DNA of 64,000 bases from Candidatus Neomarinimicrobiota bacterium (GTDB lineage: Bacteria > Fidelibacterota > Fidelibacteria > Fidelibacterales > Fidelibacteraceae): the NCBI GenBank assembly GCA_021157965.1, contig JAGGVO010000041.1, forward strand, positions 62,001 to 126,000, given 5' to 3'. The notes under the pieces are model-generated. The model did no database searches. It worked only from the letters and a program-made list of their open reading frames with translations, and had not been told where the DNA came from. Each line of letters opens with the position of its first letter. Within the stretch, counting starts at the first letter, position 1. This document shows, piece by piece, positions 1-9,307 of this stretch. Made by a program: the position numbers and the translations under genes.

Positions 1-433
1 GTTCAATCAGGGGATGTTCCCAATAACAATAATCCGGGGCTTTTGACCAGTTTCCCGATTGCACGCTTTTGTTATGATCGGCAAGACGGTGCACCAGATT
101 GAGAATGTGGGCAAAGGTCATCTGGGCTACAGACCGTGTGCCGTAGGAGGGCACATTTGTGACGGTAATCCCCCTTTCCTGAGCCGCCTTTACATCGACG
201 CTGTCGTATCCGGTCGCTAAAACACCCACATATTTTAAATCCGGCAGTTGTTCCAGCACGGCCCGGGACAACCGGGTTTTATTTGAGAGGATGACATGGG
301 CGCCTGAAGCCCTTTCAATGATTTGAACATCCTGCGTGCGGTCGTAAATCGTCACATCACCCAATGCATTTAATTTCTTCCAATCCAAATCTCCGGGATT
401 GAGAGTATATCCTTCCAGTACAACGATTTTCAT
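1..433 (-). CDS. hprA: Glycerate/D-2-hydroxyacid dehydrogenase (HprA-like), C-terminus cut by window edge
   Basis: This is the N-terminal ~144 residues of an NAD-dependent D-2-hydroxyacid dehydrogenase, cut off by the left window edge. Reading the minus strand gives MKIVVLEGYTLNPGDLDW, then YDRT, LSNKTRLSRAVLEQLPDLKYVG, GYDSVDVKAA and NVPSYGTRSVAQMTFA, which matches the catalytic-domain half of the glycerate (hydroxypyruvate) dehydrogenase group. The Rossmann GxGxxG motif and catalytic Arg/Glu/His would lie outside the window. Two ATGs are adjacent (starting at 436 and 433). A GGAG at about 6-9 nt upstream fits either; I take the second because family members start MKIVVL. It is the last visible gene of the minus-strand operon. 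Confidence 0.85.
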   Translation of the reverse strand, partial: MKIVVLEGYTLNPGDLDWKKLNALGDVTIYDRTQDVQIIERASGAHVILSNKTRLSRAVLEQLPDLKYVGVLATGYDSVDVKAAQERGITVTNVPSYGTRSVAQMTFAHILNLVHRLADHNKSVQSGNWSKAPDYCYWEHPLIE

Positions 434-439
434 CATGAT

Positions 440-538
440 TTACTCCATGGCGGGAATCAGGGCATTTTCAACGGCTTTTAACAGTGCTTTGCTTGTTGTT
501 GCAGCACCTGCCCAAAGATGGTCACGAAAATGTTTCAT
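440..538 (-). CDS. Possible 32-aa small protein, translationally coupled
   Basis: A 32-codon ORF (starts MKHFRDHLWAGAATTSKALL, ends ALIPAME) fills the gap between the lipase-like gene and the hydroxyacid dehydrogenase gene. Its ATG directly follows the TAA of the upstream gene. A GGGAG lies about 11 nt before it, inside that gene. I do not recognise the peptide. The middle could form an amphipathic helix. It may be a real small protein, a coupling leader, or chance. Confidence 0.3.
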   Translation of the reverse strand: MKHFRDHLWAGAATTSKALLKAVENALIPAME

Positions 539-1342
539 TTATTTGGATTCTCCCTGTTTTAACAGATTGGGGATTTCTTCCAGGCTTTTTCCCAGGTTGA
601 ATTCTTTATCAATGAGAGTAGCGTCAAAATGTCCGGTGCGAAAGAAAGCATCTGCCTGCTCAAAGGTCTCTTTGCTGAAAAGAAGACCGGTATGAACCTG
701 TTGGATAATCATGAAATCGGCATAACCGGGTAATTTCGTTTCAACAACCCGGACTTTTCCGTCGTCATCTCCATCCAGCAGAAGGCTGAAACCGATTTCA
801 TTTTTCATTCCCCCGGCAAGGATGGCAAATTCACAGGATGGGGGAGGCAACTGTTTATAATGGGCATGTTTATTGGAAAACCGCAATTCCTGTCCCGGCG
901 TATCGGTCCACCACCGGTACAGGGGAATCCTGTTCCACAGATCGGCGGATAACGCTCCCTGATTGGGCGGAGCCACCATAAGCCAGCGGTAGATGGGAAT
1001 TTCCGGATGGGCATAGTGCATTTCCCGGGCCACCAGATTCCCCATGCTGTGTGTAATCAACAAAATGGTATCCTGTTTTGTCTGGGCCTTAATCCATGTG
1101 GCCAGATCTTCCCCGTGTTCACGAATTGTTTTTTCCGTCGAGGGGTAGAAAAAATTAAACGTTTTATACCCGGCCTGATTCAACCGCCATTCCAGAAGGG
1201 CAAATACTTCCGGAAAGCCCAAAATGCCATGAACCAGTATCACGGGGTAGCGGGTAGGGTCGGGCTGTGACGGGAAAGCACCTTGATTCAGGATAAATAC
1301 CATCAGAAAAATTTTAATTACAACAGATATTTTTCTTTTCAT
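539..1342 (-). CDS. Exported alpha/beta-hydrolase, lipase/PGAP1-like
   Basis: This 267-aa protein has an N-terminal signal sequence (MKRKISVVIKIFLMVFILNQ) followed by an alpha/beta-hydrolase fold. The oxyanion segment VILVHGILG is at about residues 33-41. The nucleophile elbow is LLITHSMGNLVA: the serine sits in THSMG rather than the usual GHSMG. The acid may be in DGDDDGKV, and a late His (QQVHTG) could complete the triad. This suggests an esterase, lipase or thioesterase acting in the periplasm or outer membrane; the substrate is unknown. The ATG forms an ATGA overlap with the TGA of the flippase-like gene, so the two are translationally coupled. Longer in-frame starts lie inside that gene and were rejected. 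Confidence 0.8.
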   Translation of the reverse strand: MKRKISVVIKIFLMVFILNQGAFPSQPDPTRYPVILVHGILGFPEVFALLEWRLNQAGYKTFNFFYPSTEKTIREHGEDLATWIKAQTKQDTILLITHSMGNLVAREMHYAHPEIPIYRWLMVAPPNQGALSADLWNRIPLYRWWTDTPGQELRFSNKHAHYKQLPPPSCEFAILAGGMKNEIGFSLLLDGDDDGKVRVVETKLPGYADFMIIQQVHTGLLFSKETFEQADAFFRTGHFDATLIDKEFNLGKSLEEIPNLLKQGESK

Positions 1343-2214
1343 TTGCTTTCTGATTTGCTCCTTTGATGTGTTATAAAAATAACTCCGCCAATAAGTGCCG
1401 GAAACACCACATTCAGCACAAAAACCATGAGAGGAACAGCGATTCCAACAGCAGTGGGGACACCAAAATCCGCCAAAAGCCAGGCTGTTGCATTTTCTCT
1501 GATTCCCAAACCACTGACAGATACAGGCAGGGCGGCGGCGCCCATGGCAATGATGCAAACAGCCGACACCGTAAACCAGTCGACCGAAAGCATGCGTAAT
1601 AAAATCCAGTACTGAAAAATAAAAACAAAATAGATTCCCAGGGTTAAAACTGCTGTTTTCGCTGCAATCAGTTTATAGCGGATACCTGAAAGTTGCCATT
1701 TTTTTATCCAGGGTTTTTCTCGCAGCTTATATAAGATAAAAGCTCCTGTTGCCGGGATCAGAGAAAAGAGTAAAAAAACCTTATGTTGAGGAAAAAGCAA
1801 AACAACGGCAGGACCAAACAGAAATAAAATAACTGCAGAAATCGTGATTTTTTCAATACCATAGGCTGTAACCCGGTTTCGGGTTTTTCCGGGAATAAAA
1901 AGCATTTTTGCAGCTTCTCCATGACCGCCGGGAACCGTCAACCGGAAAGCAAATCCCATAAAAAATACTTTAATCAATTCCGGATTATTTATTTCATGAC
2001 GGCATTCATCAATGATTAATCGAAAGCGGATAAATTGAAGGAGAAGGTTCACAACACTTCCGAGAATCGTTAAAATTAAAAGAGAAACCGGTAATGATTG
2101 AACATAGGTCCAAAAGTTTTCCGGCTCAATCCGGCGAACAGCCATCCAGACCAATGTAGCAGAGATACCTACTTTCAGTAGATAAAAGAAGATTTTCTTC
2201 ACGCTCTGTCTCAC
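1339..2214 (-). CDS. Flippase-like integral membrane protein (LPG_synthase_TM/UPF0104 family)
   Basis: This 291-aa polytopic membrane protein has about eight hydrophobic segments. It carries the two signatures of the lysylphosphatidylglycerol-synthase transmembrane family: PGGHGEAAKMLFIPGK at about residue 97 and VSVSGLGIRENATAWLL near residue 235. Relatives (AglD/MprF N-terminal-like) are thought to move or handle lipid-linked substrates across the inner membrane. There is no aminoacyl-transferase domain, so lysyl-PG synthesis is not implied. The start is GTG, in a GTGA overlap with the stop of the radical SAM gene. Given two glycosyltransferases and a lipase-like gene in the same operon, a role in translocating a glycolipid is a reasonable inference. 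Confidence 0.85.
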   Translation of the reverse strand: MRQSVKKIFFYLLKVGISATLVWMAVRRIEPENFWTYVQSLPVSLLILTILGSVVNLLLQFIRFRLIIDECRHEINNPELIKVFFMGFAFRLTVPGGHGEAAKMLFIPGKTRNRVTAYGIEKITISAVILFLFGPAVVLLFPQHKVFLLFSLIPATGAFILYKLREKPWIKKWQLSGIRYKLIAAKTAVLTLGIYFVFIFQYWILLRMLSVDWFTVSAVCIIAMGAAALPVSVSGLGIRENATAWLLADFGVPTAVGIAVPLMVFVLNVVFPALIGGVIFITHQRSKSESK

Positions 2215-3257
2215 CGGAAAACCACACTCCTGTAATTAAGATTCAGGGAAGCCGTACAATATTTACACGGCAACATACTTGCTTTATTATTTTTTACTCT
2301 TTCACGAATTTTCATCCATTCTGTTCCTTTCCACAAATCCGTAAAATGTCCTTGTTGATACATCCCGGGGTTAAATACCGCTGTTTTGTCAAAACAACAG
2401 ACAGAAAATGAACCGTCTGAATTTATGACCGGTTGATTCCATAGCTCGGGACAATGTTTTTGATCATTTTTCCGGGTCCATTGATCCGGATGTACACTGT
2501 ATCGCCTGAATTTTTGGTTTTGTGGTAAATAGTCCGCGCTGTCAACACCCGGAGTAATTTCCATGGTTTTAAAGACAAGCTCATCTGCACCAATTTTCCG
2601 GGCAAGATTTTCCAATGATTCTATTTCATGCTCATTCTGCCTGGATATAACACACTGAATGGTTACGCGAGGATTGGAAAGGTTTTTTTTCTGTCGTTTT
2701 TCGATTAGCGATTCCACACCTTTGATAACTTTAAAAAAATCACCACCAATACGATACTTCAGATATGTCTCTTCAGATGCACCATCCAAAGAAATGATAA
2801 GTTCATCCAGCCTGCTGTTGATAATTTCATCAGGTTTGTTCAGAAAGTGTCCGTTGGTGCTGGTCATGGTATATATCCTGCGATCTGAAGCGTACCGTAT
2901 CATGTCCATCAAACGCGGATTCAGGAAGGGTTCTCCCTGGTTCCAAAAAAGGATCATCCAGAGCGAATCCTTCAATTCATCGACAAGGTTCTGAAAAAGA
3001 GATTCGTCAAGATAGGGTTGTTTTCTATGTACCTGTCCGGCACCGCAGGCACAGCAGGGACAATGGAGATTGCAGATGGCTGCAGCTTCGACCATAATCA
3101 CCGGAGGCAACCCCCAAACGAGCGTTTTATCGCTAAGGTTCGAAAGTATTCTTGAAATTTGAGTTTTTAATATGTTCCATAATTTATAAGCAGAAAAGGA
3201 CTTTTTTACAACCCTGTATGCTCTTGGAAGGGTTGCCTGATTGATCCGTGATGCCAT
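2211..3257 (-). CDS. Radical SAM protein with SPASM domain
   Basis: The 348-aa protein has the radical SAM cluster motif CX3CX2C in CNLHCPCC at about residues 62-69. Downstream are GEPFLNP (GGE-like, SAM binding) and STNG, then a C-terminal SPASM-type Cys set including CPELW, SVCCFDK and CKYC. Such enzymes modify peptides or small molecules, and related members also occur in surface-glycan clusters; the substrate here is unknown. It lies one base after the GT2 gene and overlaps the flippase-like gene by 4 nt, so it belongs to the same transcript. No precursor peptide gene of the RiPP type is obvious next to it; the only small ORF is three genes downstream. Confidence 0.88.
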   Translation of the reverse strand: MASRINQATLPRAYRVVKKSFSAYKLWNILKTQISRILSNLSDKTLVWGLPPVIMVEAAAICNLHCPCCACGAGQVHRKQPYLDESLFQNLVDELKDSLWMILFWNQGEPFLNPRLMDMIRYASDRRIYTMTSTNGHFLNKPDEIINSRLDELIISLDGASEETYLKYRIGGDFFKVIKGVESLIEKRQKKNLSNPRVTIQCVISRQNEHEIESLENLARKIGADELVFKTMEITPGVDSADYLPQNQKFRRYSVHPDQWTRKNDQKHCPELWNQPVINSDGSFSVCCFDKTAVFNPGMYQQGHFTDLWKGTEWMKIRERVKNNKASMLPCKYCTASLNLNYRSVVFR

Positions 3258-3258
3258 G

Positions 3259-4335
3259 TTACTTCCAACGGCTTTCTTTTACACTTCCGGCAACAGAGGA
3301 TATCAGAACATGTAAGGGGTAATATACGGCTATCAAAGGGAACCAAAGCGCCAGTTTAAGATATCCAAAACGTTTTCCGGCAATTATAATGCCTGTCCAT
3401 TCAAGAAAAGTCTTAATTATCAACGACCCTCCCCAGAGAGTGGGTGGTAAGGTAAAAATACTTACAGGAATCGCAAGATAGTAAAGCAACACAAAAAAGC
3501 CAATTCCGCGATAGAGGGGAGCCAGATGTAAAATCTTGCCATTTCTTCGCAGTTGCTGGCTGACATATTTCTTTGAAAAATCATCCCGTTTCGTCACCAC
3601 AAAACTTTCAGGGTGCATTGCCTGTCTGAATGTGCACTGTGTTTTCAGCCAGATATCCCGGGTGAGAAAAAAATCATCCCCTGTCGCAATTGTACCTGAA
3701 CTCTCATAGCCATTCACCTCAAAAAATAGACGGCGACGGAATGCCAGATTTCGGGCTGATGAATAAGGGGGAATATTCCAATATGCTCCGGCAGTTTGTA
3801 CAGCCACCCGGGCAAGATGATCAAATTCCAAAAAACGTTGAAATAATCCACCGGCTTTTTCAATAGGAGAAAAACCAAGCACCATTCCCGTCTCCTCATT
3901 AAAGCAGGCAACCATTCTTTTCACCCACTTGGGGCCGGGTCTGCAATCTGCATCTGTCAATAAAATAATTTCTCCGTCGGCAAGTCCTACCGCCTGTGTA
4001 ATGGCATTTTTCTTACCTGATAATCCTTCTTCCTTTTCATGAATATGAACCGCCCTGATTCGAGGATCTTCACGGGCTGCTTTTTCAATCAACTCGCGTG
4101 TTTTGTCTGTAGAGGCATCATCAACAAGAAGAATTTCAAGCATCCCTTCAGGATAATCCAGCGCTTTTAGCGATCTCACAAGATCAGGAATATTATGCTC
4201 TTCGTTCCTGGCACATATAATAACCGTAGCGCTCAGTTCCGGATCTTTCCGGCAAATTTTTTCCCGCATTAGGGCAACAATAACCATGAAAATCAAAATA
4301 AAATAAATCAAAGATAAGACGGTAAAGGATATCAT
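3259..4335 (-). CDS. Membrane-associated family 2 glycosyltransferase
   Basis: This 358-aa protein begins with a hydrophobic segment (LSLIYFILIFMVIVALM), then a GT2 GT-A domain: VIICARNEEHN, LLVDDASTDKTREL, the metal-binding DADCRPGPKW near residue 130, and the acceptor-site GDDFFLTRDIW near residue 215. QQLRRNGK stands where QxxRW is usual. The C-terminus has two or three membrane helices, as in ceramide-glucosyltransferase-like and other processive or lipid-acceptor GT2 enzymes. It probably transfers a sugar from a nucleotide sugar to a lipid acceptor at the inner face. The start overlaps the upstream stop by one base (TAATG). Confidence 0.88.
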   Translation of the reverse strand: MISFTVLSLIYFILIFMVIVALMREKICRKDPELSATVIICARNEEHNIPDLVRSLKALDYPEGMLEILLVDDASTDKTRELIEKAAREDPRIRAVHIHEKEEGLSGKKNAITQAVGLADGEIILLTDADCRPGPKWVKRMVACFNEETGMVLGFSPIEKAGGLFQRFLEFDHLARVAVQTAGAYWNIPPYSSARNLAFRRRLFFEVNGYESSGTIATGDDFFLTRDIWLKTQCTFRQAMHPESFVVTKRDDFSKKYVSQQLRRNGKILHLAPLYRGIGFFVLLYYLAIPVSIFTLPPTLWGGSLIIKTFLEWTGIIIAGKRFGYLKLALWFPLIAVYYPLHVLISSVAGSVKESRWK

Positions 4336-6020
4336 TAGTGTTTCACCTGCACTTGAATTTGAGCATAATGGGTCATTTCAGAATCTCTCCACCGGGGTCC
4401 CCAGGTAAAGTCAAGCCATCCATTATTCATAAATTGCCATTGCCATCGAAAATCAAGGGAAAGGGTTTTTTGAATCTCACCCATCAGGTTTTTCGTGGAA
4501 AAGTCATATTCTTTATTTCTATCATTGTAATTCTGGTTTGCATTACTTCCGATAGGGAAATAATCCGGGTGATCTTTCGGAAGGGGCTCAATACCTTTCT
4601 CTAACGCTTTGATAGAGAGGTTGAAATAATGTGCTGCACTGAACCATCCCCTTATGCCACCGGTATATTGTCGAGCATTTGGTCCGGCATAAAATCCCAG
4701 GCAATCCCCTTTGTGTGTAAACGTATTTATTTCTTTGTAATGAGAATATGTCCACGGGCGGACTAACGTTCCCTCAAAAAATAGTTCCCATGATAATATT
4801 CCCGGCAGGGCCATACTTCCGCCAATTTGATATCCTCTTTTATTTCCCCACCATTCTGAATTGATTTCACTGAATTTAAATTCATCAAGGAGTACACTTC
4901 CATGTAACCGAAATCCTTTGAATGGTTGCCAGGCCATTTCAAATCCGAGAATTGAATTATCTCTGTCTTCAAGATTATGTTCCGCTGACCAGAGAAAGTT
5001 CACCGGAATGAAATAGGTCAACTCAGGATTTCTTTCTCCATAGACAAGAAGTTCAGTAAACGAAAAGGAAAGATTTTGTAATGGATATACTTCTAACCGA
5101 TGCCCCGCAAGATATTTTTCTGGATACAATTTTGAATGCCCATCTTCACTCAGGGTATATGTCGCGTTCATCAGACTGCCATGAAAAAACACATAGCGGA
5201 ATTTATAAAAAGCTCTTTGCCACATTACATAAGGAAATGTCGCCGTTTTACCGGATATATAAAGAGGCTCTTCACCATATCCCCACCGAATCGGATCATT
5301 TCCCAAAGTAAATAATCCACCATGGGACTGTAATTGAATATACCCCATTGTATTATCAAAGCTCACCAGTGAAGATGCAGAATCTGCATGAAGATAGAAA
5401 CCACGGCTGTCGACAGGATCATCTCTATACCCATCACGGACAAAGAGTCGGTATGCCATGGCCTCACCAAAAACACTGACATTCCCCATTTGCGCAAAAC
5501 CCCGGAAGCCCACATGTCCGGAGAATCGAAACAACTCGTTTTTATTCTCAAGGCGAACCAATCCATCGCCCTGAAGAAAGAGATATTCATCATCGGTTTC
5601 AAACAGAAACAGGTAATCCGGCTCACTGATTATGGAGCGAGTCCATTGCCGCTGAAGATCTTCCCGGAGATGAAGGGGAAAGGCATGGACACTATCTGTT
5701 TGAGTCAGGCGGGGGTGTTTCACATCCGATATTTCAGGGCGGTACCTGTTGACCAGCATTTGCAGGATCTCCCGTTCTGTTCCGCGGAGTTTGTCGGTTT
5801 TTTTCAAAAGAGTCTTCAGATGTTCGGCGACATCACTTTTTATCCAGGGCCGGGTTGCCGGAAGGGGGGATTCCAGAAGTCCCCGCGTTTCCATGGCCTG
5901 CAGAAAGGGATATTCCGGGCTCTCTTCCGGTACATGCATCTGTGTACCCCACAGCGTTTGCATCCCCAGGCTGAAAATGATAAGAGAAAGCAATAATCCG
6001 AACCGGCAAAACGTTGTCAT
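4335..6020 (-). CDS. Outer-membrane beta-barrel protein, possibly Wzi/capsule-assembly-like
   Basis: The 561-aa product starts MTTFCRFGLLLSLIIF, an export signal ending near LWG. The helical N-terminal part (about residues 30-120) is followed by many alternating aromatic/polar strands typical of a large porin-like barrel (for example GGLFTLGNDPIRWGYGEEP, FRLHGSVLLDEF), ending in the barrel-like IQVQVKH. The WGYG segment and size resemble the Wzi/capsule-assembly family, but this is tentative. The ATG is in an ATGA overlap with the upstream glycosyltransferase stop; an in-frame ATG 8 codons earlier lies inside that gene and was rejected. The context suggests a role in displaying the glycan made by the operon. 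Confidence 0.72.
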   Translation of the reverse strand: MTTFCRFGLLLSLIIFSLGMQTLWGTQMHVPEESPEYPFLQAMETRGLLESPLPATRPWIKSDVAEHLKTLLKKTDKLRGTEREILQMLVNRYRPEISDVKHPRLTQTDSVHAFPLHLREDLQRQWTRSIISEPDYLFLFETDDEYLFLQGDGLVRLENKNELFRFSGHVGFRGFAQMGNVSVFGEAMAYRLFVRDGYRDDPVDSRGFYLHADSASSLVSFDNTMGYIQLQSHGGLFTLGNDPIRWGYGEEPLYISGKTATFPYVMWQRAFYKFRYVFFHGSLMNATYTLSEDGHSKLYPEKYLAGHRLEVYPLQNLSFSFTELLVYGERNPELTYFIPVNFLWSAEHNLEDRDNSILGFEMAWQPFKGFRLHGSVLLDEFKFSEINSEWWGNKRGYQIGGSMALPGILSWELFFEGTLVRPWTYSHYKEINTFTHKGDCLGFYAGPNARQYTGGIRGWFSAAHYFNLSIKALEKGIEPLPKDHPDYFPIGSNANQNYNDRNKEYDFSTKNLMGEIQKTLSLDFRWQWQFMNNGWLDFTWGPRWRDSEMTHYAQIQVQVKH

Positions 6021-7114
6021 CTTTTCATCCTCTCTTTGGGCCATTCACGAATCGCTTCATCCAATAAATCTGTCCGGTTGAACCACTCACTCAGATCCGG
6101 CGGATGATACGCCCGGGCTGCTCCCAAATCTTTTGAAAGGTTCAGCCTTTCCTGACTGACGGTATAAAACCAGCCGCGGCTGTGATAGAGTTGCGCCTGA
6201 TATTCCTGTTCGCTTTGTCCGGGAGTGGGAACCATAATCGCCTTTTTCCCAAGACAGACTAAATCCATGGCAGAGGTATAACCGGAGCGGCAAATTACCA
6301 TCCGGCTCCGGTTAATCAGTTCATTTATCTCTTTTCTGTCCACTAACCCCAAAATGCTTATATCTCCATGTTTCGGCGGAAAAGCACCTTCAATACCACG
6401 GATAAGAATCTTTTTCCCCGGCAGGCAGGACATTTGTTTCAGGAGTATATTCTCAAACAGAGTCCGCATGGGTTCAGGGCCAGACAAAATGGCCAGCAGA
6501 TCAATATCTTCTTCACATTTTCGGGGTGTCAAATCTGACCATAATCCCATAAAGCGGACTTTGGGATGTTCGCTCAGGGCATTTCCATGGGTAAGAAATC
6601 CGGATAAATTTTTTTCAGGATGAGGGGAATCCAATGCCCAGATTCCTGTAAAACCTTTGAACACTATCCGGTTAAAGATAATGCTCAGGGGTTCAATATG
6701 GCGGACCGGCATGTGAAATCGCAACTGATGGGTGATCAAATAAGACGGAATCTTTCTATCCCAGACACCGTATCGGTTGTCGGAAATGATTCGTTCAATT
6801 TTCAAGTGTTTCACCAGATTTTTGGTCAGCTGGTGTTCTCTTCGTATTCCCGCCAGCATTTTCACGGCCTGAATCGCCAGGGAAAAAGGCATAAGAAACT
6901 TATATTTCGCATAACGGATACGTGCATCTTTCAGAGGGATGCACAAGTTTTTGGGGAAACGCCGCCTCAATAGAATCATAGCCCGGCCATCTGCGGCCAG
7001 AATCACTTCATGGTGCCGGTTAAGGAATTCAATCAGGGGAAAGGCATGAATGGTGTGTCCGTATCCCCAGTTCAAAACGGCATAGAGAATGCGTTTACTT
7101 TTCTCTTCTGCCAT
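6017..7114 (-). CDS. GT28/MurG-fold glycosyltransferase
   Basis: This 365-aa soluble glycosyltransferase has a GT-B fold. The N-terminal LNWGYGHTIHAFPL is the glycine/His loop equivalent to the GGH loop of MurG-type enzymes. The C-terminal half has the nucleotide-sugar site VICRSGYTSAMDLVCLGKKA followed by PTPGQSEQEYQA. Proteins like this transfer hexose or HexNAc to lipid or glycan acceptors; the acceptor here is unknown. It is 3 bases downstream of glgB and overlaps the next gene by 4 nt. It may act in series with the GT2 enzyme two genes later. Confidence 0.82.
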   Translation of the reverse strand: MAEEKSKRILYAVLNWGYGHTIHAFPLIEFLNRHHEVILAADGRAMILLRRRFPKNLCIPLKDARIRYAKYKFLMPFSLAIQAVKMLAGIRREHQLTKNLVKHLKIERIISDNRYGVWDRKIPSYLITHQLRFHMPVRHIEPLSIIFNRIVFKGFTGIWALDSPHPEKNLSGFLTHGNALSEHPKVRFMGLWSDLTPRKCEEDIDLLAILSGPEPMRTLFENILLKQMSCLPGKKILIRGIEGAFPPKHGDISILGLVDRKEINELINRSRMVICRSGYTSAMDLVCLGKKAIMVPTPGQSEQEYQAQLYHSRGWFYTVSQERLNLSKDLGAARAYHPPDLSEWFNRTDLLDEAIREWPKERMKR

Positions 7115-7117
7115 TGT

Positions 7118-9304
7118 CTATTTTATCCGTTTAAAAATAACCATTCCCAAGGGGGGAAGTCCGAAAGAAATAGAATGGGAACGGCCGTTCCAGGGGACAT
7201 TCTCACTCACATGTTCACTATTCCGGATGACTCCGCTGCCATAGTAGATTTTCGCATCGGAATTAAAAATTTCCCTGTATTTTCCCGGCATGTTAACACC
7301 TGTACGGAATTCAAAATACGTTTCCGGTGTGAAATTACAAACAAAGAGCAAATCTTGATCAGGATCTTTCCCATGGCGAATAAATGAAACAACCGACTGA
7401 TCGGCGTTACCGGCATCAATCCATTCAAAACCTTCGGGCCGGGTATCCAGTTCCCAGAGTGCCGGTTCGCTCACATAAAGCTTATTCAGGTGTTCCAGAT
7501 ACAGGCGGGCATTTTTATGAGGTTCCCACTGCAATAATCTCCAATCCAGCCCTTCCTTGTCGTTCCATTCATGCCAGGGAGCCAGCTCCGATCCCATGAA
7601 GAGCAGTTTCTTTCCCGGATGTCCCGTCATGAACCCCAGGAGCAATTTAAAATTTGCAAACTTCTGCCAGTCGTCTCCGGGCATTTTGCTCAGGAGCGAA
7701 CGCTTGCCATGAACCACTTCATCGTGGCTGAGAACCAGGACATAGTTTTCCGAATAGGCATAGAGCATGGAAAACGTCAGTTCGTTGTGGTGGTATTTCC
7801 GGTAGATGGGATCTTTGGACATATAACTGAGGAAGTCGTTCATCCAGCCCATATTCCACTTATACGTAAATCCGAGGCCGTTTTCCTGCACCGGTTTTGT
7901 CACGCCGCCCCAGGCTGTGGATTCCTCAGCGATAATCAGGGCATCCGGAAAATATTCATGCAGCACGGAATTCATGTGCTTTAAAAATTCAATGGCTTCC
8001 AGGTTCTCATTCCCGCCATATTTATTGGGAATCCATTCTCCTTCTTTCCGGCTGTAGTCCAGATACAGCATGCTGGCAACGGCATCGATACGCAGCCCGT
8101 CGGCATGGTATTCCCTCAGCCAGTACACGGCATTGGCAAGAAGGAAGTTTTTCACTTCATTCCGGCCGTAATTGAAAATATAGGTCCCCCAGTCCGGATG
8201 TTCTCCCCGCCGGGCATCTTCGTGCTCATAAAGGGCCGTCCCGTCAAAACGGGCCAGGGCAAAATCATCCTTTGGAAAGTGGGCCGGCACCCAATCCAGA
8301 ATAACCCCGATTCCATTCCGGTGGCAGATATCGATGAGATATTTCAAATCATCGGGAGCGCCGAACCGGCTGGTGGGAGCATAATAGCCGGTGACTTGAT
8401 ATCCCCATGAGCCGTCAAAGGGGTGTTCCATGATCGGCAAAAATTCAATATGCGTAAAACCCATCTCTTTCACATAGGGCACAAGTTCCCGGGCCAGATC
8501 CCGGTATGTGTACCAGCTGCCATCCTCCCGGCAGCGCCAGGATCCCGGATGGACTTCATACACATTCAACGGAGATGTGAGGGTTTCTTTACCGGCACGA
8601 GCTTTCATCCACGCTTCATCCTTCCAGGCGTGAGAGGACTGAAAAATAATGCAGGCGTTTTCGGGTCTTTTCTGAAAATACTGGGCATAGGGATCGGCTT
8701 TCACCCGGAGTGTCCGGCTTGCCGTAAAGATTTCAAATTTATAAAGGACTCCTGCCCGGGCTTCTGGAATAAAAATTTCCCAAACTCCGGAATTTCCCAT
8801 GGCCCTCATCTGATGAAAGCGGCCGTCCCAGCGGTTAAAATCCCCAACAACACTCACACGCCGGGCTGTCGGCGCCCATACGGCAAAACGTACACCGGAA
8901 ATCCCGTCATGAATACAGGGATGTGCTCCCAGCTTTTCATAGACAAAACGGTGATCTCCCTTGTTAAACAAATAAAGATCATCCTGACTGATAGTGGGCG
9001 TAAACTGGTACGGGTCCACATAGTCATAGTGATTTCCATCCGGATAGCGAGCGTGTATCTGATAGTGGAAAAAATGCTTCACACGGATTTCCGTCTGCCA
9101 GAATCCCTCAACATCCATGGGGGAGAGGGTATAGGTGGTTTTTTTTCCACCCAAACGCTGAACGGAAACTTCTGTTGCATCCGGCACAAATACCCGGATC
9201 ACTTTTTTAGCCGGTGAAATATCGTGGATTCCAAGAATATTGTGGGGATCGTGAAAATCTCCCCTGGAAATATTAACCAGTTTCTGGTTTAGTGTCAGTT
9301 TCAT
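7118..9304 (-). CDS. glgB: 1,4-alpha-glucan (glycogen) branching enzyme
   Basis: GlgB makes alpha-1,6 branch points in glycogen. At 728 aa it has the full two-CBM48 bacterial length. An N-terminal beta-sandwich (about residues 1-110) precedes the second CBM48 (GVRFAVWAPTARRVSVVGDF). The GH13 barrel shows DWVPAHFPKDD, the nucleophile Asp in GLRIDAVASMLYLDYSR (about residue 400), the acid/base Glu in IIAEESTAWGG, and LSHDEVVHGKRS. The start ATG lies 3 bases after the stop of the NUDIX gene. No other glycogen gene (glgA, glgC, glgP) is present in the window. Confidence 0.96.
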   Translation of the reverse strand: MKLTLNQKLVNISRGDFHDPHNILGIHDISPAKKVIRVFVPDATEVSVQRLGGKKTTYTLSPMDVEGFWQTEIRVKHFFHYQIHARYPDGNHYDYVDPYQFTPTISQDDLYLFNKGDHRFVYEKLGAHPCIHDGISGVRFAVWAPTARRVSVVGDFNRWDGRFHQMRAMGNSGVWEIFIPEARAGVLYKFEIFTASRTLRVKADPYAQYFQKRPENACIIFQSSHAWKDEAWMKARAGKETLTSPLNVYEVHPGSWRCREDGSWYTYRDLARELVPYVKEMGFTHIEFLPIMEHPFDGSWGYQVTGYYAPTSRFGAPDDLKYLIDICHRNGIGVILDWVPAHFPKDDFALARFDGTALYEHEDARRGEHPDWGTYIFNYGRNEVKNFLLANAVYWLREYHADGLRIDAVASMLYLDYSRKEGEWIPNKYGGNENLEAIEFLKHMNSVLHEYFPDALIIAEESTAWGGVTKPVQENGLGFTYKWNMGWMNDFLSYMSKDPIYRKYHHNELTFSMLYAYSENYVLVLSHDEVVHGKRSLLSKMPGDDWQKFANFKLLLGFMTGHPGKKLLFMGSELAPWHEWNDKEGLDWRLLQWEPHKNARLYLEHLNKLYVSEPALWELDTRPEGFEWIDAGNADQSVVSFIRHGKDPDQDLLFVCNFTPETYFEFRTGVNMPGKYREIFNSDAKIYYGSGVIRNSEHVSENVPWNGRSHSISFGLPPLGMVIFKRIK

Positions 9305-9307
9305 ATA

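Noticed and set aside
5388-5996. Plus-strand frame of 202 codons within the outer-membrane barrel gene
   Set aside because: Antisense shadow; the minus-strand gene has a signal peptide, overlapping starts and barrel pattern.
8423-9217. A 264-codon plus-strand frame within glgB
   Set aside because: Antisense to the CBM48/GH13 coding region, no domain, no ribosome site.
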